Part shown: positions 8,876 through 18,230 of the stretch, piece by piece
How positions within the stretch are numbered: position 1 is the first letter of the stretch
Layout of the letters: each line of letters begins with the position of its first letter
Source: an uncultured Oscillibacter sp.
GTDB taxonomy: Bacteria > Bacillota > Clostridia > Oscillospirales > Oscillospiraceae
Length of the DNA: 64,000 bases
Direction: 5' to 3'
NCBI GenBank assembly: GCA_905200545.1
Contig: CAJKKQ010000006.1
Coordinates: forward strand, 62,001 to 126,000
Position numbers and translations under genes: made by a program
The notes under the pieces: model-generated
Databases searched by the model: none
What the model saw: only the letters and a program-made list of their open reading frames with translations
What the model was told of the DNA's origin: nothing

Positions 8876-9883
8876 ATGGAGAATATGAACCTCACCTTTG
8901 TCAATGTGGGCTATGGCGAGGCCATTTTGGTGAGCTGCCCCGATGCTTCCGCTCCTGACGGCGTGTTCACCATGCTGATCGACGGTGGCTCCGGCTTGCC
9001 GGAAGAATATCAGAACCAGCCCTCCGGGCGCCTTCCGGTGACGGAATTTGTCCGCCGGTCCGGCCTGGGCCATTTGGACGCCATGGTGTCCACACATATC
9101 CACGAAGACCACCTGTGCGGTCTGGCGGCTCTGCCGGACACACTGATGCCAAAGGTTCTCTGGCAGTCTTTGCCCCTGGACTTCTGCCGCCGGGTGATGC
9201 ACCCCCTGCCGAAGCGGGGCGGCACTGTTTCCCGGGATAATTTCCTGCGTTCCCTCAATGACGCGCTGCCCCTGATGGAGCGGGTATGCGCCGCCAGCGG
9301 TTCCGTGGAGGATTTGGGCGCCGGGATGGAGCGTACCCTCTGCCCTGGGCTGACACTCCGGGTGCTCTCCCCTGCGCCTGAGGCCAGGCGGGAGCTGATG
9401 GAGCGGATGGAAGCCCTGTATGCACCCCAGCCGGAGGAGGAGTTTTTCCGCAAGCTGGACGCCCTGGACGCCCGGATGAACAACTTCAGCCTGATGCTGC
9501 TGCTGGATTACCGGGGTACCCGGGTGCTGCTGCCCGGCGATACCAACGTGGCCGGCTACGGCCATGTGGACCCGGCGGACCTCCGGGCGGACATCTTCAA
9601 GGTGGGCCACCACGGGCAAAAGGACGGCGCCGACGAAGCGCTGCTCCGGGCTGTGAGCCCCAAGGCCGTGGTGTGCTGTGCCTCCAGTGACCGGCGCTAC
9701 AACAGCGCCCATCCGGACCTGATGCGTACCATCACCGCCGGCGGCGCGGCGCTGTACTTTTCCGACTGCCCCTCCCTCCCCGAGGAAATGGAGCCGGCGC
9801 CCCCCCACGGGGCCCTGACCTTCACCCTGGAACCGGAGGGTGTCTTCACCGCCTGCTATGAGCCTCCCGCTATGGAGGGCTGA
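8876..9883 (+). CDS. Metallo-beta-lactamase-fold hydrolase (ComEC-type) in the sugar operon
   Basis: 335-aa MBL-fold protein. The metal-binding signature appears as STHIHEDHLCG near residue 74, then LLPGDTNVAGYG and FKVGHHGQKDG, the arrangement typical of the ComEC/Rec2-like soluble hydrolase branch. The first His-x-His-x-Asp-His motif is intact (HIHEDH). It has no signal peptide, so it should act in the cytoplasm. It starts 4 nt after the permease stop with a poor ribosome site, suggesting translational coupling. Its substrate is unknown. A phosphodiester or sugar-derived ester would fit the context, but that is a guess. Confidence 0.82.
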   Translation: MENMNLTFVNVGYGEAILVSCPDASAPDGVFTMLIDGGSGLPEEYQNQPSGRLPVTEFVRRSGLGHLDAMVSTHIHEDHLCGLAALPDTLMPKVLWQSLPLDFCRRVMHPLPKRGGTVSRDNFLRSLNDALPLMERVCAASGSVEDLGAGMERTLCPGLTLRVLSPAPEARRELMERMEALYAPQPEEEFFRKLDALDARMNNFSLMLLLDYRGTRVLLPGDTNVAGYGHVDPADLRADIFKVGHHGQKDGADEALLRAVSPKAVVCCASSDRRYNSAHPDLMRTITAGGAALYFSDCPSLPEEMEPAPPHGALTFTLEPEGVFTACYEPPAMEG

Positions 9884-9915
9884 GGCGGATCCATCAAACA
9901 CAAGGAGGAATCTCC

Positions 9916-10797
9916 ATGGCGGAACGCTATGACGTGCTGGTCATCGGACCGGTCTCTCTGGATCACAACATCGACTATCAGGGCAACGAGCGCAAGGAAG
10001 TAGGCGGCGCCGTGGTGGCCTCCGGTTTCGCGGCGGCCAAGTCCGGCAACCGTACCGCCGTCTTCACCAAGCTCAACCCTGCCGACGCCAACGTGGAGGA
10101 GCGGTTTGCCGGCTCCGGCGCGGACGTGTACTGGAAGCCCTCCAAGGCCACCTGTTCCATCCGCAACCAGTATTTCACCGCCGACAAGGAAAAGCGGGCG
10201 TGCACCTCCATGGGTGTGTGCGACCCCTTCCGGTTCGACGAACTGCCGGACATCGAGACGGGCATCTATCACTTTGCGGGTCTGGTGTACGGGGACTTTG
10301 ACGGCACTCTCTTTGCCGAGGCCGCCAAGCACGGTAAGGTGGCAGTGGACGTCCAGTGCCTGCTGCGCCACGTGGAGGCGGACAAGACCATGGCCTTCCA
10401 CGACTGGGCGGAGAAGAAGCAATATCTGCCCGTCATCGACTATCTCAAGACCGACGCCGCCGAGGCGGAGATCCTGACGGGTCTCACGGACCGGGCGGAG
10501 GCCGCCAAGCTCCTGCACAGCTGGGGGGCCAAGGAGGTTCTCATCACCCACAACACCGAGGTGCTGGCCTATGACGGCAAGGAGATCTACACCTGCCCCA
10601 TCAAGGCCCGGAACCTCTCCGGCCGCACCGGCCGGGGGGACACCACCTTTGCCGGCTACATCACCGAGCGCCAGCGGGCCGATATCAAAGAGGCCCTGCT
10701 GTACTGCACGGCCCTGGTCTCCTTGAAAATGGAGACCCCCGGCCCCTTCCAGGGGAGCCGCCAGGATGTGCTGAACTACATCAAGGAATTCTATTGA
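9916..10797 (+). CDS. PfkB-family carbohydrate kinase
   Basis: 293-aa ribokinase/PfkB fold enzyme that transfers phosphate from ATP to a sugar or nucleoside hydroxyl. An N-terminal GPVSLDHNIDY and a substrate-lid region with VGGAVVASGFAAAKSG are seen. The C-terminal GRTGRGDTTFAGY contains the catalytic Asp of the PfkB signature 2 (usually DTxGAGD). An AAGGAGG site lies 7 nt upstream. Located between the MBL hydrolase and the transporter ATPase, it probably phosphorylates the imported compound. It does not look like a standard ribokinase or 1-phosphofructokinase, so no symbol is given. Confidence 0.85.
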   Translation: MAERYDVLVIGPVSLDHNIDYQGNERKEVGGAVVASGFAAAKSGNRTAVFTKLNPADANVEERFAGSGADVYWKPSKATCSIRNQYFTADKEKRACTSMGVCDPFRFDELPDIETGIYHFAGLVYGDFDGTLFAEAAKHGKVAVDVQCLLRHVEADKTMAFHDWAEKKQYLPVIDYLKTDAAEAEILTGLTDRAEAAKLLHSWGAKEVLITHNTEVLAYDGKEIYTCPIKARNLSGRTGRGDTTFAGYITERQRADIKEALLYCTALVSLKMETPGPFQGSRQDVLNYIKEFY

Positions 10798-11004
10798 GCG
10801 CAGGCGCCCCAGGGCGCCCTTCCCCAATTCCCATCCGGCCCGGGCACTCCACTTTCTGCCCGCTCCGGATCAAAAAAAGGAGGAAAAATACCCGCCCGGC
10901 TCGCGGTGCGGCAGTGTGGAGACCTGCCGTAAAGCGGCGCGGCCCAGAGCGGCCGGCCGTGAGGGACCAGCATGCGGATGCACTGGGCCCGGAGCCTCAA
11001 TGCT

Positions 11005-12186
11005 ATGGCAGAAGTGATCCTGAAAAACATCAAGAAAGTCTATCCCCACAGTGAGCCCAAGAAAAAGAAGAAGGGCGAGCAGGAGAAGAAGACCAATCTC
11101 CAGATCACCGACGAGGGCGTTCTGGCGGTGCAGGACTTCAACCTGGAGATCAAGGACAAGGAGTTTATCGTGCTGGTGGGCCCCTCCGGCTGCGGCAAGT
11201 CCACCACGCTGCGGATGATCGCCGGACTGGAGGAGATCAGCGGCGGCGAGCTGTACATCGACGGCAAGCTCATGAACGACGTGGCCTCCAAGGATCGTGA
11301 CATCGCCATGGTGTTCCAGAACTACGCCCTGTATCCCCACATGACCGTGCGGGAGAACATGGAGTTCCCCCTGAAGCTGCGGAAGTACCCCAAGGATCAG
11401 ATCAAGACCCGGGTGGATCAGGCGGCGGAGATCCTGGGCATCACCGAGTACCTGGACCGCAAGCCCAAGGCCCTCTCCGGCGGCCAGCGCCAGCGTGTGG
11501 CCATCGGCCGTGCCATTGTCCGGGAGCCTAAGGTACTGCTGATGGACGAGCCTCTGTCCAACCTGGACGCCAAGCTGCGCAACCAGATGCGCGCCGAGCT
11601 CATCAAGCTCCGCTCCCGCATCGATACCACTTTCGTCTACGTCACCCACGACCAGACGGAGGCCATGACCTTGGGAGACCGCATCGTCATCATGAAGGAC
11701 GGCGTCATCCAGCAGATCGGCACCCCCCAGGAGCTCTTCGACCACCCGGCCAACCTCTTCGTGGCAGGCTTCATCGGCATGCCCCAGATGAACTTCTACG
11801 ACGCCCAGCTGGTGAAGGACGCCGACGGCAAATACGCCGTGGATCTGGAGAACGCCCACGTGGTGCTCTCGGAGGATAAGCAGGAGCGCCTTTCCAAGAA
11901 GGGTGTGGAGCCCCAGGCCATCACCCTGGGCGTCCGGCCGGAGCACATCACCCTGGAGGGCGATCCCGACAAGATGGTGAAGGGCACCGTGGACGTCAGC
12001 GAGATGATGGGCAGCGCCGTGCATCTGCACATCACCGCCTGCGGCCGGGACATGATCATCATTGTCCAGACCATGGACCTGAAGAACGGCGCCAACTTCT
12101 CCATCGGAAGCCCCATTTCCTTTACCTTTGACGGCAAAGTGGCCCATGTCTTCGCCCGGGAGACCGGCGTCAACCTGGAGGCCTGA
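11005..12186 (+). CDS. Sugar ABC transporter ATP-binding protein (MsmK/UgpC type)
   Basis: ~393-aa ATPase that energises the two permeases. Walker A GPSGCGKST, Q-loop VFQNYALYPHMTV, signature LSGGQRQR, Walker B VLLMDEPLSNLDAK, and switch His in THDQTEA are all intact, followed by a C-terminal TOBE/MOI regulatory domain. A ~25-residue lysine-rich insert separates KVYPH from the usual AVQDFNLEI. ATGs at 10972 and 10978 are alternatives; I favour 11005 because the family begins MAEVxLKNI. The last gene of the operon, it is followed by a strong terminator. Confidence 0.93.
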   Translation: MAEVILKNIKKVYPHSEPKKKKKGEQEKKTNLQITDEGVLAVQDFNLEIKDKEFIVLVGPSGCGKSTTLRMIAGLEEISGGELYIDGKLMNDVASKDRDIAMVFQNYALYPHMTVRENMEFPLKLRKYPKDQIKTRVDQAAEILGITEYLDRKPKALSGGQRQRVAIGRAIVREPKVLLMDEPLSNLDAKLRNQMRAELIKLRSRIDTTFVYVTHDQTEAMTLGDRIVIMKDGVIQQIGTPQELFDHPANLFVAGFIGMPQMNFYDAQLVKDADGKYAVDLENAHVVLSEDKQERLSKKGVEPQAITLGVRPEHITLEGDPDKMVKGTVDVSEMMGSAVHLHITACGRDMIIIVQTMDLKNGANFSIGSPISFTFDGKVAHVFARETGVNLEA

Positions 12187-12217
12187 TGACCTCCGCTTTC
12201 ACGGCACAGTTCAGATG

Positions 12218-12254
12218 AAAAGAGATCCTGCCCTGGAGGCAGGATCTCTTTTTT
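12218..12254 (+). terminator. Terminator of the sugar operon
   Basis: 12-bp stem AGAGATCCTGCC (12221-12232) / GGCAGGATCTCT (12238-12249), loop CTGGA, T6 tail. An A-run on the left lets it work for the convergent gene too. Confidence 0.9.
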
Positions 12255-12273
12255 GCGGCCCGCAGCTGCAAAG

Positions 12274-12308
12274 GACCGGAAGCGGTACGGCGCCGCTTCC
12301 GGTCTTTT
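12274..12308 (-). terminator. Second hairpin between the convergent operons
   Basis: GACCGGAAGCGG (12274-12285) / CCGCTTCCGGTC (12293-12304), 7-nt loop. It sits 20 bp after the stop of the GLUG-repeat gene and probably ends that transcript. The T-run is better on the plus strand. Confidence 0.6.
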
Positions 12309-12326
12309 CTGTAATGACGGCAGCTG

Positions 12327-15300
12327 TTATGCGCAATCTGCCGGCGCGGTTGGCACCGGTTTTCCCTTCCGCTTCCGCCGCACCAGCGCAACGGCTCCGG
12401 CTGCCAGAGCCGCGGCGGCCAGCGCCGCCAGCAGCACCCAGGGCACTCCTGCCCGCTGGGTGGCCAGCAGGGTAAAGGAGGCGGCCTCCGGGGAAAAGAC
12501 GCAGCAGCTGCCCTCCTGCTGCCAATTCACGGTCCGGGTACCGGACTCCGTGACGATCTGCAAGGATACGTTCTCCCAGTCCTCCGGCGGCGTGAAGCGG
12601 ATCAGCGTGGGCATTGCGTCCGTGCCCTCCAGGGCAACGGACCAGCGCTCGGCGCTGCTGCCGGTCTCCTCCTGCCGGGCCGTCAGGCTGGCATCGGGGC
12701 CGAAATCCCCCTCCGCCAGGAACACCGACCGGGCCTCGTCCCGGCGGGCGGTGCTGGCCAGGGTGGTGACATAGGGGGTATACACCGCCTGGAGGATGTG
12801 GTCAAAGGTGATGGCCTCCTCCCCCAGCTCCTCCCAGGCGCCGAAGCACCCCTCTTTTTCCGGCACGGGGGGCACCGGCTCGGCGGTCAGATCCGCGCCG
12901 TAGGAATAGGTGCGGCGCTGGACGGTCTCCCCCTCCGCCACATAGGAGACGGTGAACGTACGGAATCCCTCCGGCAGGTTTTCCCGGGCCAGGGTGGGAT
13001 AGTCCACCGGTTCCGCCGCCCCGGCATAGCTGACGCCGTCCACAGCGGCCAGGTTCCCATGGGGCACATAGCGGTTGCCGGAGAGGACACCGCCCTCTGC
13101 CTGCTCACCAGCCACGGCGCCCACGCAGCCGCCCTCCGCCTGGGCGGATACCAGGGCGGTGCAGTCGTAGAGCCGATAGGCGGAGCCGGCGATGCCGCCG
13201 GTGCTGCTCTTTCCGGTGAGGGTACACTTGGCCCAGCAGTCCCGGATGACGGAGGCGGAGGAGCCGGCGATGCCCCCCACATATTCCCCGTCGGTGCTCT
13301 CCACGGCCCCGTAGTTCTCGCACCCCAGCACGTATCCCAGGTCCATGCGGCCCACCACGCCGCCCACATCGTCCTTTTTGGCGGTGACGGCACCGTCGTT
13401 GACACAGTTTTGCAGCACCGCCCGGGTCTCATAGCGGAACTGGAGGGATTCCGTCCCCACCCGGGTGACGTCGTCTTCCGGGTCCAGGTCGTATTCCACC
13501 GCCATGGAGCCGGCGATACCTCCCACGCAGAGGTCTCCCTCCACGGTGCCGTGGTTGCGGCACGCCTGGGCCTTGCCCAGGGTGGTGGACTGGATCTCCT
13601 CCTCGGATACGTCCTCCCACAGCCCCGTCACATCCGGCGTGCGGCTGTCGGTGAGGGCGGAGAGCAGCAGATCCGTCACCGTGCGGAAGCGGGATTCCAG
13701 ATCCCGCAGATCCTCCGTCAGGGTGTCGGCGGCGCCGGAGGCGTTCTGGCGCAGCAGATCCAGCTGTTCTCCCATGCCGGAGACGGCCCCGTGAAGGGTG
13801 TCCCCCAGGGCCTGGTATTGAGCCCCCGGGGTCTCAAAGGAGATGCTTCCGCCCTCCGCCAGGTCCGAGAGGATCCGGCGCAGCGTCCCGGCGTCCCCGG
13901 ACAGCCCCTTTGCGGTGTCTCCCAGCAGATCCAGAGCTTTGCTCAGATCTCCGGCGGCGTCGGAAAAGTCGTGGCCGGTAAGGGCCTTGGCCAGATCAGC
14001 GGCGCCCTTTGCCAGAGTATCGGCGGCGCTGCCCAGCGTCCCGGCGGCCTGGGCCGCCTGTTGGAAAGCGGCGTGCACCGTATCCGGATCCAGAGTCAGG
14101 GAGGTAAGGGCACCCCGCAGAGCGTTCAGCCCCTCTCCCGCCGCTCCGGCGGCGCTGCCCAGTCCGGCGGCCAGATCCTCCAGGGATTGCCGGGTGTCGT
14201 CACGATCCGTGGCCTGGGCCAGATTTTCCAGGGCGGTTTTGGCCAGGTTCAAAGATGCCGTCAGGTCTGCCCGGGCATCATCCAACTGCTCCAGGGCCGC
14301 CGACAGCGCGGCGGGATCCCGGGCCACCAGGGCGCTGCCCAGCGTCTTCAGAGCCCCCCGCAGCTGGGAGAGGGCGGTTTTCCCCTGGGACTGGGCCTGT
14401 TCCAGCTGCGTCAGGGCCTCCCGCAGGGCGGCCGCCTGGGGGCCGGAGAGACTGTCCGCCCCGGAGCGCAGCAGCTTCAGGGCCCTGGAGATGTCATCGA
14501 GCATATCCTCCCCTCCGGCGGTGAGATCCGCCAGGGAGTCCAGGGCATCGGCGGTGGCCTCCGCCAGGTCGTTGACCTGCTGGAGGCTGTCGTCTCCCCA
14601 GTTTGCGGTGAGATCCAGCAGATCCGACGCGGCGTCTGCGGCGGTGTCCGTGTAGCCGGAGAGGCCCTCCAGCTGGCCGGAGATCTCCCGGCTGCTTGCC
14701 TGGGCGTCGTCCAACGTCCGCAGGATGGCGGTGTCCAGGCTGTCCAGGGCGGTGTCCAGCTGGCCGATGGTGTCCTGGGAGAAGATCAGCAGGATGTTGG
14801 GGGCCATCTGCCCCACCACCCCGCCTACGTCCTTGCGGCCCAGGACGGTGCCTGTGTTGGTGCAGCCGGTGAGGTATCCCGAGGAGCGCCCGGCGATGCC
14901 TCCCACGTTGTAGCCCACGTGGGGGTAGCCGACGTCCCACTCGTTGCGGCACCCCCGCAGGATGCCGGTGGAGCAGCCTGCGATGCCGCCGGTATCGGTG
15001 GTGGTGTCCAGCAGCTCCGTGGCCTCATCCGCCACTGTGTCCCGCAGATCCAGGGACTCCAGCCCTCCGGGGACGTTCAAGGAGTCCTCCAGGCTCACCT
15101 GGGGGTCGTAGGCGGCGGTGTTCACCGATGCGCGGTTGACGCAGCTGGTGACGGTGCCGGCGTTTTCGCCGGTGATGCCGCCGGTGAAGCGCTCTCCGGT
15201 CAGGGAACCCTCTGCGGTGCAGCGGTAGATGGAGCCGGTGGTATCGTTGAAGCCGGCGATGCCGCCTGCATGCTCCCGGGCGGAGACGGCGCCGGAAAAG

Positions 15301-15749
15301 GTGCAGTCCACAATGGTGCCGGCGTTGGTGCCGGCGATGCCCCCCAGGCAGGTCTCCCCGTTCCGGGCGGTGACATCCCCCTGGACGGTGAGGTTTTTCA
15401 CCACGCCGCCCTCCTGGATGTAGCGGAAGAGGCCCTGGGAGGAGAGCCCCTCCGCCGCCCGCAGGCCGGAGAGGGTGTGGCCGCCTCCATCAAAGATGCC
15501 GCCGAAGGTGGGGATCGGGGCAAAGTTTGCGTCCAGGGTCAGGTCTGCCTCCAGCACCACGGTCTTGCCCTGGGACCAGGTGTTCAGGGCGCACTGCTGC
15601 GCCAGCCGGGTCAGGTCCCCGGCAGTGCGGATATGGATGACGTCCGGCTCCGCGGCCAGGGCGGGGGCCGCCGCGGCCAGGGCCAGCACTGCGGCCAGCA
15701 CCGCCGCCGTCAGCCGGGCGGGGATGGAGTGTTTAGGATTCTTCTTCAT
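12327..15749 (-). CDS. Large exported GLUG-repeat protein with a long helical insert and C-terminal membrane anchor
   Basis: 1140-aa protein. A signal peptide ends near ALAAEP (residue ~33). Residues ~100-315 and ~715-870 carry repeated GGIAG motifs of the GLUG type, expected to form a right-handed beta-helix. Between them, residues ~320-710 are Ala/Leu-rich helix with regular leucine spacing, like the coiled extracellular part of YhgE/Pip proteins. A transmembrane helix at ~1096-1118 and the basic tail RRKRKGK anchor it. The ATG at 15749 has AGGAGG 6 nt upstream and overlaps the end of the RND gene by 17 nt, so the two are translationally coupled. Function unknown. Confidence 0.85.
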   Translation of the reverse strand: MKKNPKHSIPARLTAAVLAAVLALAAAAPALAAEPDVIHIRTAGDLTRLAQQCALNTWSQGKTVVLEADLTLDANFAPIPTFGGIFDGGGHTLSGLRAAEGLSSQGLFRYIQEGGVVKNLTVQGDVTARNGETCLGGIAGTNAGTIVDCTFSGAVSAREHAGGIAGFNDTTGSIYRCTAEGSLTGERFTGGITGENAGTVTSCVNRASVNTAAYDPQVSLEDSLNVPGGLESLDLRDTVADEATELLDTTTDTGGIAGCSTGILRGCRNEWDVGYPHVGYNVGGIAGRSSGYLTGCTNTGTVLGRKDVGGVVGQMAPNILLIFSQDTIGQLDTALDSLDTAILRTLDDAQASSREISGQLEGLSGYTDTAADAASDLLDLTANWGDDSLQQVNDLAEATADALDSLADLTAGGEDMLDDISRALKLLRSGADSLSGPQAAALREALTQLEQAQSQGKTALSQLRGALKTLGSALVARDPAALSAALEQLDDARADLTASLNLAKTALENLAQATDRDDTRQSLEDLAAGLGSAAGAAGEGLNALRGALTSLTLDPDTVHAAFQQAAQAAGTLGSAADTLAKGAADLAKALTGHDFSDAAGDLSKALDLLGDTAKGLSGDAGTLRRILSDLAEGGSISFETPGAQYQALGDTLHGAVSGMGEQLDLLRQNASGAADTLTEDLRDLESRFRTVTDLLLSALTDSRTPDVTGLWEDVSEEEIQSTTLGKAQACRNHGTVEGDLCVGGIAGSMAVEYDLDPEDDVTRVGTESLQFRYETRAVLQNCVNDGAVTAKKDDVGGVVGRMDLGYVLGCENYGAVESTDGEYVGGIAGSSASVIRDCWAKCTLTGKSSTGGIAGSAYRLYDCTALVSAQAEGGCVGAVAGEQAEGGVLSGNRYVPHGNLAAVDGVSYAGAAEPVDYPTLARENLPEGFRTFTVSYVAEGETVQRRTYSYGADLTAEPVPPVPEKEGCFGAWEELGEEAITFDHILQAVYTPYVTTLASTARRDEARSVFLAEGDFGPDASLTARQEETGSSAERWSVALEGTDAMPTLIRFTPPEDWENVSLQIVTESGTRTVNWQQEGSCCVFSPEAASFTLLATQRAGVPWVLLAALAAAALAAGAVALVRRKRKGKPVPTAPADCA

Positions 15750-18213
15750 GTTCTGCCTCCTGCTCTTGCCGGATGGGATTGGACTGCCGGACGGAGACCA
15801 CGGCGGTGACATCCCCCTCCACCACGCCGTGGACCTCCGCGTCGATGCGCCCGGAGATGGTGCCCCGGACCCGGCCGTCCAGATGGACCCGTCCGGCGGC
15901 GCTGGTGGTCTGGATCAGCGCCGGGTACTTGATGTTGAATGCGGTCTTTTCGATGATGACGTCTCCCAGCAGCAAAATCTCCGGCAGCACACACATCACC
16001 AGGAACATGGAGATAATGGTGCCCCGCCCGATGCACAGGCCCACGCCGTAGATGGCCGGGTCGGAGGTCAGCTGGCCGATGAGGGTTCCGGCAGAGGCCA
16101 GGATGGTACCGGAGGTGAACACCGTGGGGAACGCCAGGTTCAGCGTTTCGATCATGGCCTCCCGGGGAGCCATGGTGGCCTTGAGCTCCTGGTACCGGGA
16201 GGATATGACGATGGCGTAGTCGATGTTGGCGCCCATCTGGATGGAGCTGACGATCAGGTAGCTGAGGAAGAAGATGGGGCTCTTTTCCAGGGTGGGGAAG
16301 GCGAAGTTGATCCATACGCTCCCCTGGATCACCAGGATCAGCAGAATGGGCATGCCCACCGACTGGAAGGTGAAGAGCAGTACGATCACCACGAACAGCG
16401 CCGAGAGGACGCTGATGAGGATGTTGTCGTGGCTGAAGGAGGAGGCCAGGTCGTAGTCGCTGGTGGAGTTGCCCACCAGGTAGAAGCTGCCGGGGGCGTA
16501 GTACCGGCCCACTAGGGTGTGGAGGTCGTCCAGGAAAGCGAAGGTCTCCTCCCCCTCCTCCGGCAGATCCAGATTCAGCAGCAGCCGGGTGTAGTCCGGC
16601 CCCTGGAGCTGGGCCTGGGCGTCGGTGATCTGCTGGTGGAGGTCCTCCAGCTCCCCCATGAGATCGTCGTCCAGGGTCACATACCCCTCCTGTACCCGGT
16701 CATAGAGGAAGAGAAACATGTCGATGAGGGGCACGCCGTAGTTGTCGATGTTGTTGAGGAGACGGCCGTACTCCTGGTGGTCGGCGGCATAGGCGGTGTA
16801 GAGCAGCCGCCCCGCCTCGATATCCAGGTCCGTCAGCTCCGCGAACTGCCGGGGGGTCAGCTGGTCCGTCAGCACGTAGCCGTCCTTCACCTCCACATTG
16901 GCAAGGCCCAGGGCGTAGTCCACCTGGGGCAGGGCCGACAGGGCGTCCAGCAGGCGGCCCTCCCGGTCGTAATCCCCGGCGGGTACCACCACTGCCAGCA
17001 CGTTCTGGGTGCCGAAGGTATCGTTGACCCGTTTTTCTGCTGCGGAGGCCTCACTCTGGGTCTTGGTCTCCAGCAGCGTGTAGCCGTAGGCGTAGGGGCA
17101 CTGGTTGGAGAGGAAGAAGGCTCCCACCAGCGCCACCACGAACACCGGCGGCACCACGAATTTCAGCCGGGTCACCAGCCGCCCCAGGGGGGTGATTTTG
17201 GGGATAAAGCTGCGGTGGGCGGTCTTTTCGATGAGACGGCTGAAGACCATCAGCAGCCCCGGCATCAGGGTGAACACCGAGAGAATGCTGAAGAGGATGG
17301 CCTTCACCAGTACGATGCCCAGGTCCAGGCCGATGCGAAACTGCATGAACATCATGGCGATGAGGCCCGCCAGGGTGGTCAGGCAGCTGGAGGAGATCTC
17401 CGGAATGGACTTGCTCAGTGCCAGGATGCAGGCCTCCCGGGCCCCGGAGCGCGCCCGCTCCTCGCTGAAACGGTGGCAGAGGATGATGGCGTAGTCGATG
17501 GCCAGGGCCAGCTGCAGCACCACGGCGATGGAGTCGGAGACGAAGGAGATCTCCCCGCACAGGAAGTTGGTGCCCTTGTTGAGGATGGCCGCCGCCACGA
17601 AGGTCAGCAGCAGCACCGGGATCTCCCCGTAGGTGCGGGAGGTCAGCAGCAGCACCGTCACGATGATGACGGCGGCGATCACCAGAATGGTGCGCATCTC
17701 CGCGGCCAGGGTGGCGGACTCGTCCTGCCCCACCTCCGAGGCGATGGACACGTCGTAGCCCGTCAGGGCCTCCCGGACGGCGTCCATGGCGGCAAGGCTC
17801 ACAGGGTCTGTTGCCTCGCCGGAAAAGGTCACGTCAAAGAGGGCGGAGGAGGCGCGGAAGTGCTCCTCCCGGCTCTCCGGGTCGGCGCTGTCGCCGAAAT
17901 CCACGGTGGTGACCCCCTGGATGTTCCGCAGCCGCTCCGCCAAGCCCTCCGCCTGGTCATAGGTGATGTTGGAGACCATCACCCGGGCGGTTCCTAGGGT
18001 GGTGAACTGCTCCTCCATGAGCCCCAGGCCCTGACGGGTTTCCGTCTCCTCCGGCAGGTAGTCGGTGATGTCGTTGTTCACCTGTACCCAGCCGCTGGAA
18101 AAGAGGCTGAAAATAATGCCCACCACGTAGATGAGGAAAAACAGGTTCCGCTTATCCACGATCACCGTGGCCAGGCGCACGAAAAAGCTGGGTTTTTGCT
18201 TGTTTTGCTCCAT
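15733..18213 (-). CDS. RND/MMPL-type transporter with a beta-rich C-terminal tail
   Basis: 826-aa inner-membrane exporter of the MMPL/HAE3 branch of the RND superfamily. It has about twelve transmembrane helices in two halves, each preceded by a large external loop; the sterol-sensing-like helices contain LALAIDYAIILCHRF and GANIDYAIVISSRYQE. After the last helix, residues ~774-808 show short alternating repeats (RVHLDGRVRGTISGRIDAEVHGVVEGDV) resembling bactofilin beta-helix rungs, an odd addition. The start at 18213 is set by AAGGAG 9 nt upstream. It probably exports a lipid or hydrophobic compound together with the GLUG protein; substrate unknown. Confidence 0.88.
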   Translation of the reverse strand: MEQNKQKPSFFVRLATVIVDKRNLFFLIYVVGIIFSLFSSGWVQVNNDITDYLPEETETRQGLGLMEEQFTTLGTARVMVSNITYDQAEGLAERLRNIQGVTTVDFGDSADPESREEHFRASSALFDVTFSGEATDPVSLAAMDAVREALTGYDVSIASEVGQDESATLAAEMRTILVIAAVIIVTVLLLTSRTYGEIPVLLLTFVAAAILNKGTNFLCGEISFVSDSIAVVLQLALAIDYAIILCHRFSEERARSGAREACILALSKSIPEISSSCLTTLAGLIAMMFMQFRIGLDLGIVLVKAILFSILSVFTLMPGLLMVFSRLIEKTAHRSFIPKITPLGRLVTRLKFVVPPVFVVALVGAFFLSNQCPYAYGYTLLETKTQSEASAAEKRVNDTFGTQNVLAVVVPAGDYDREGRLLDALSALPQVDYALGLANVEVKDGYVLTDQLTPRQFAELTDLDIEAGRLLYTAYAADHQEYGRLLNNIDNYGVPLIDMFLFLYDRVQEGYVTLDDDLMGELEDLHQQITDAQAQLQGPDYTRLLLNLDLPEEGEETFAFLDDLHTLVGRYYAPGSFYLVGNSTSDYDLASSFSHDNILISVLSALFVVIVLLFTFQSVGMPILLILVIQGSVWINFAFPTLEKSPIFFLSYLIVSSIQMGANIDYAIVISSRYQELKATMAPREAMIETLNLAFPTVFTSGTILASAGTLIGQLTSDPAIYGVGLCIGRGTIISMFLVMCVLPEILLLGDVIIEKTAFNIKYPALIQTTSAAGRVHLDGRVRGTISGRIDAEVHGVVEGDVTAVVSVRQSNPIRQEQEAEHEEES

Positions 18214-18230
18214 GGCGATGTACTCCTTGC

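Noticed and set aside
12798..15809. 1003-codon plus-strand open frame over the GLUG gene
   Set aside because: Shadow of the minus-strand repeat gene in GC-rich DNA. No ribosome site and no domain.
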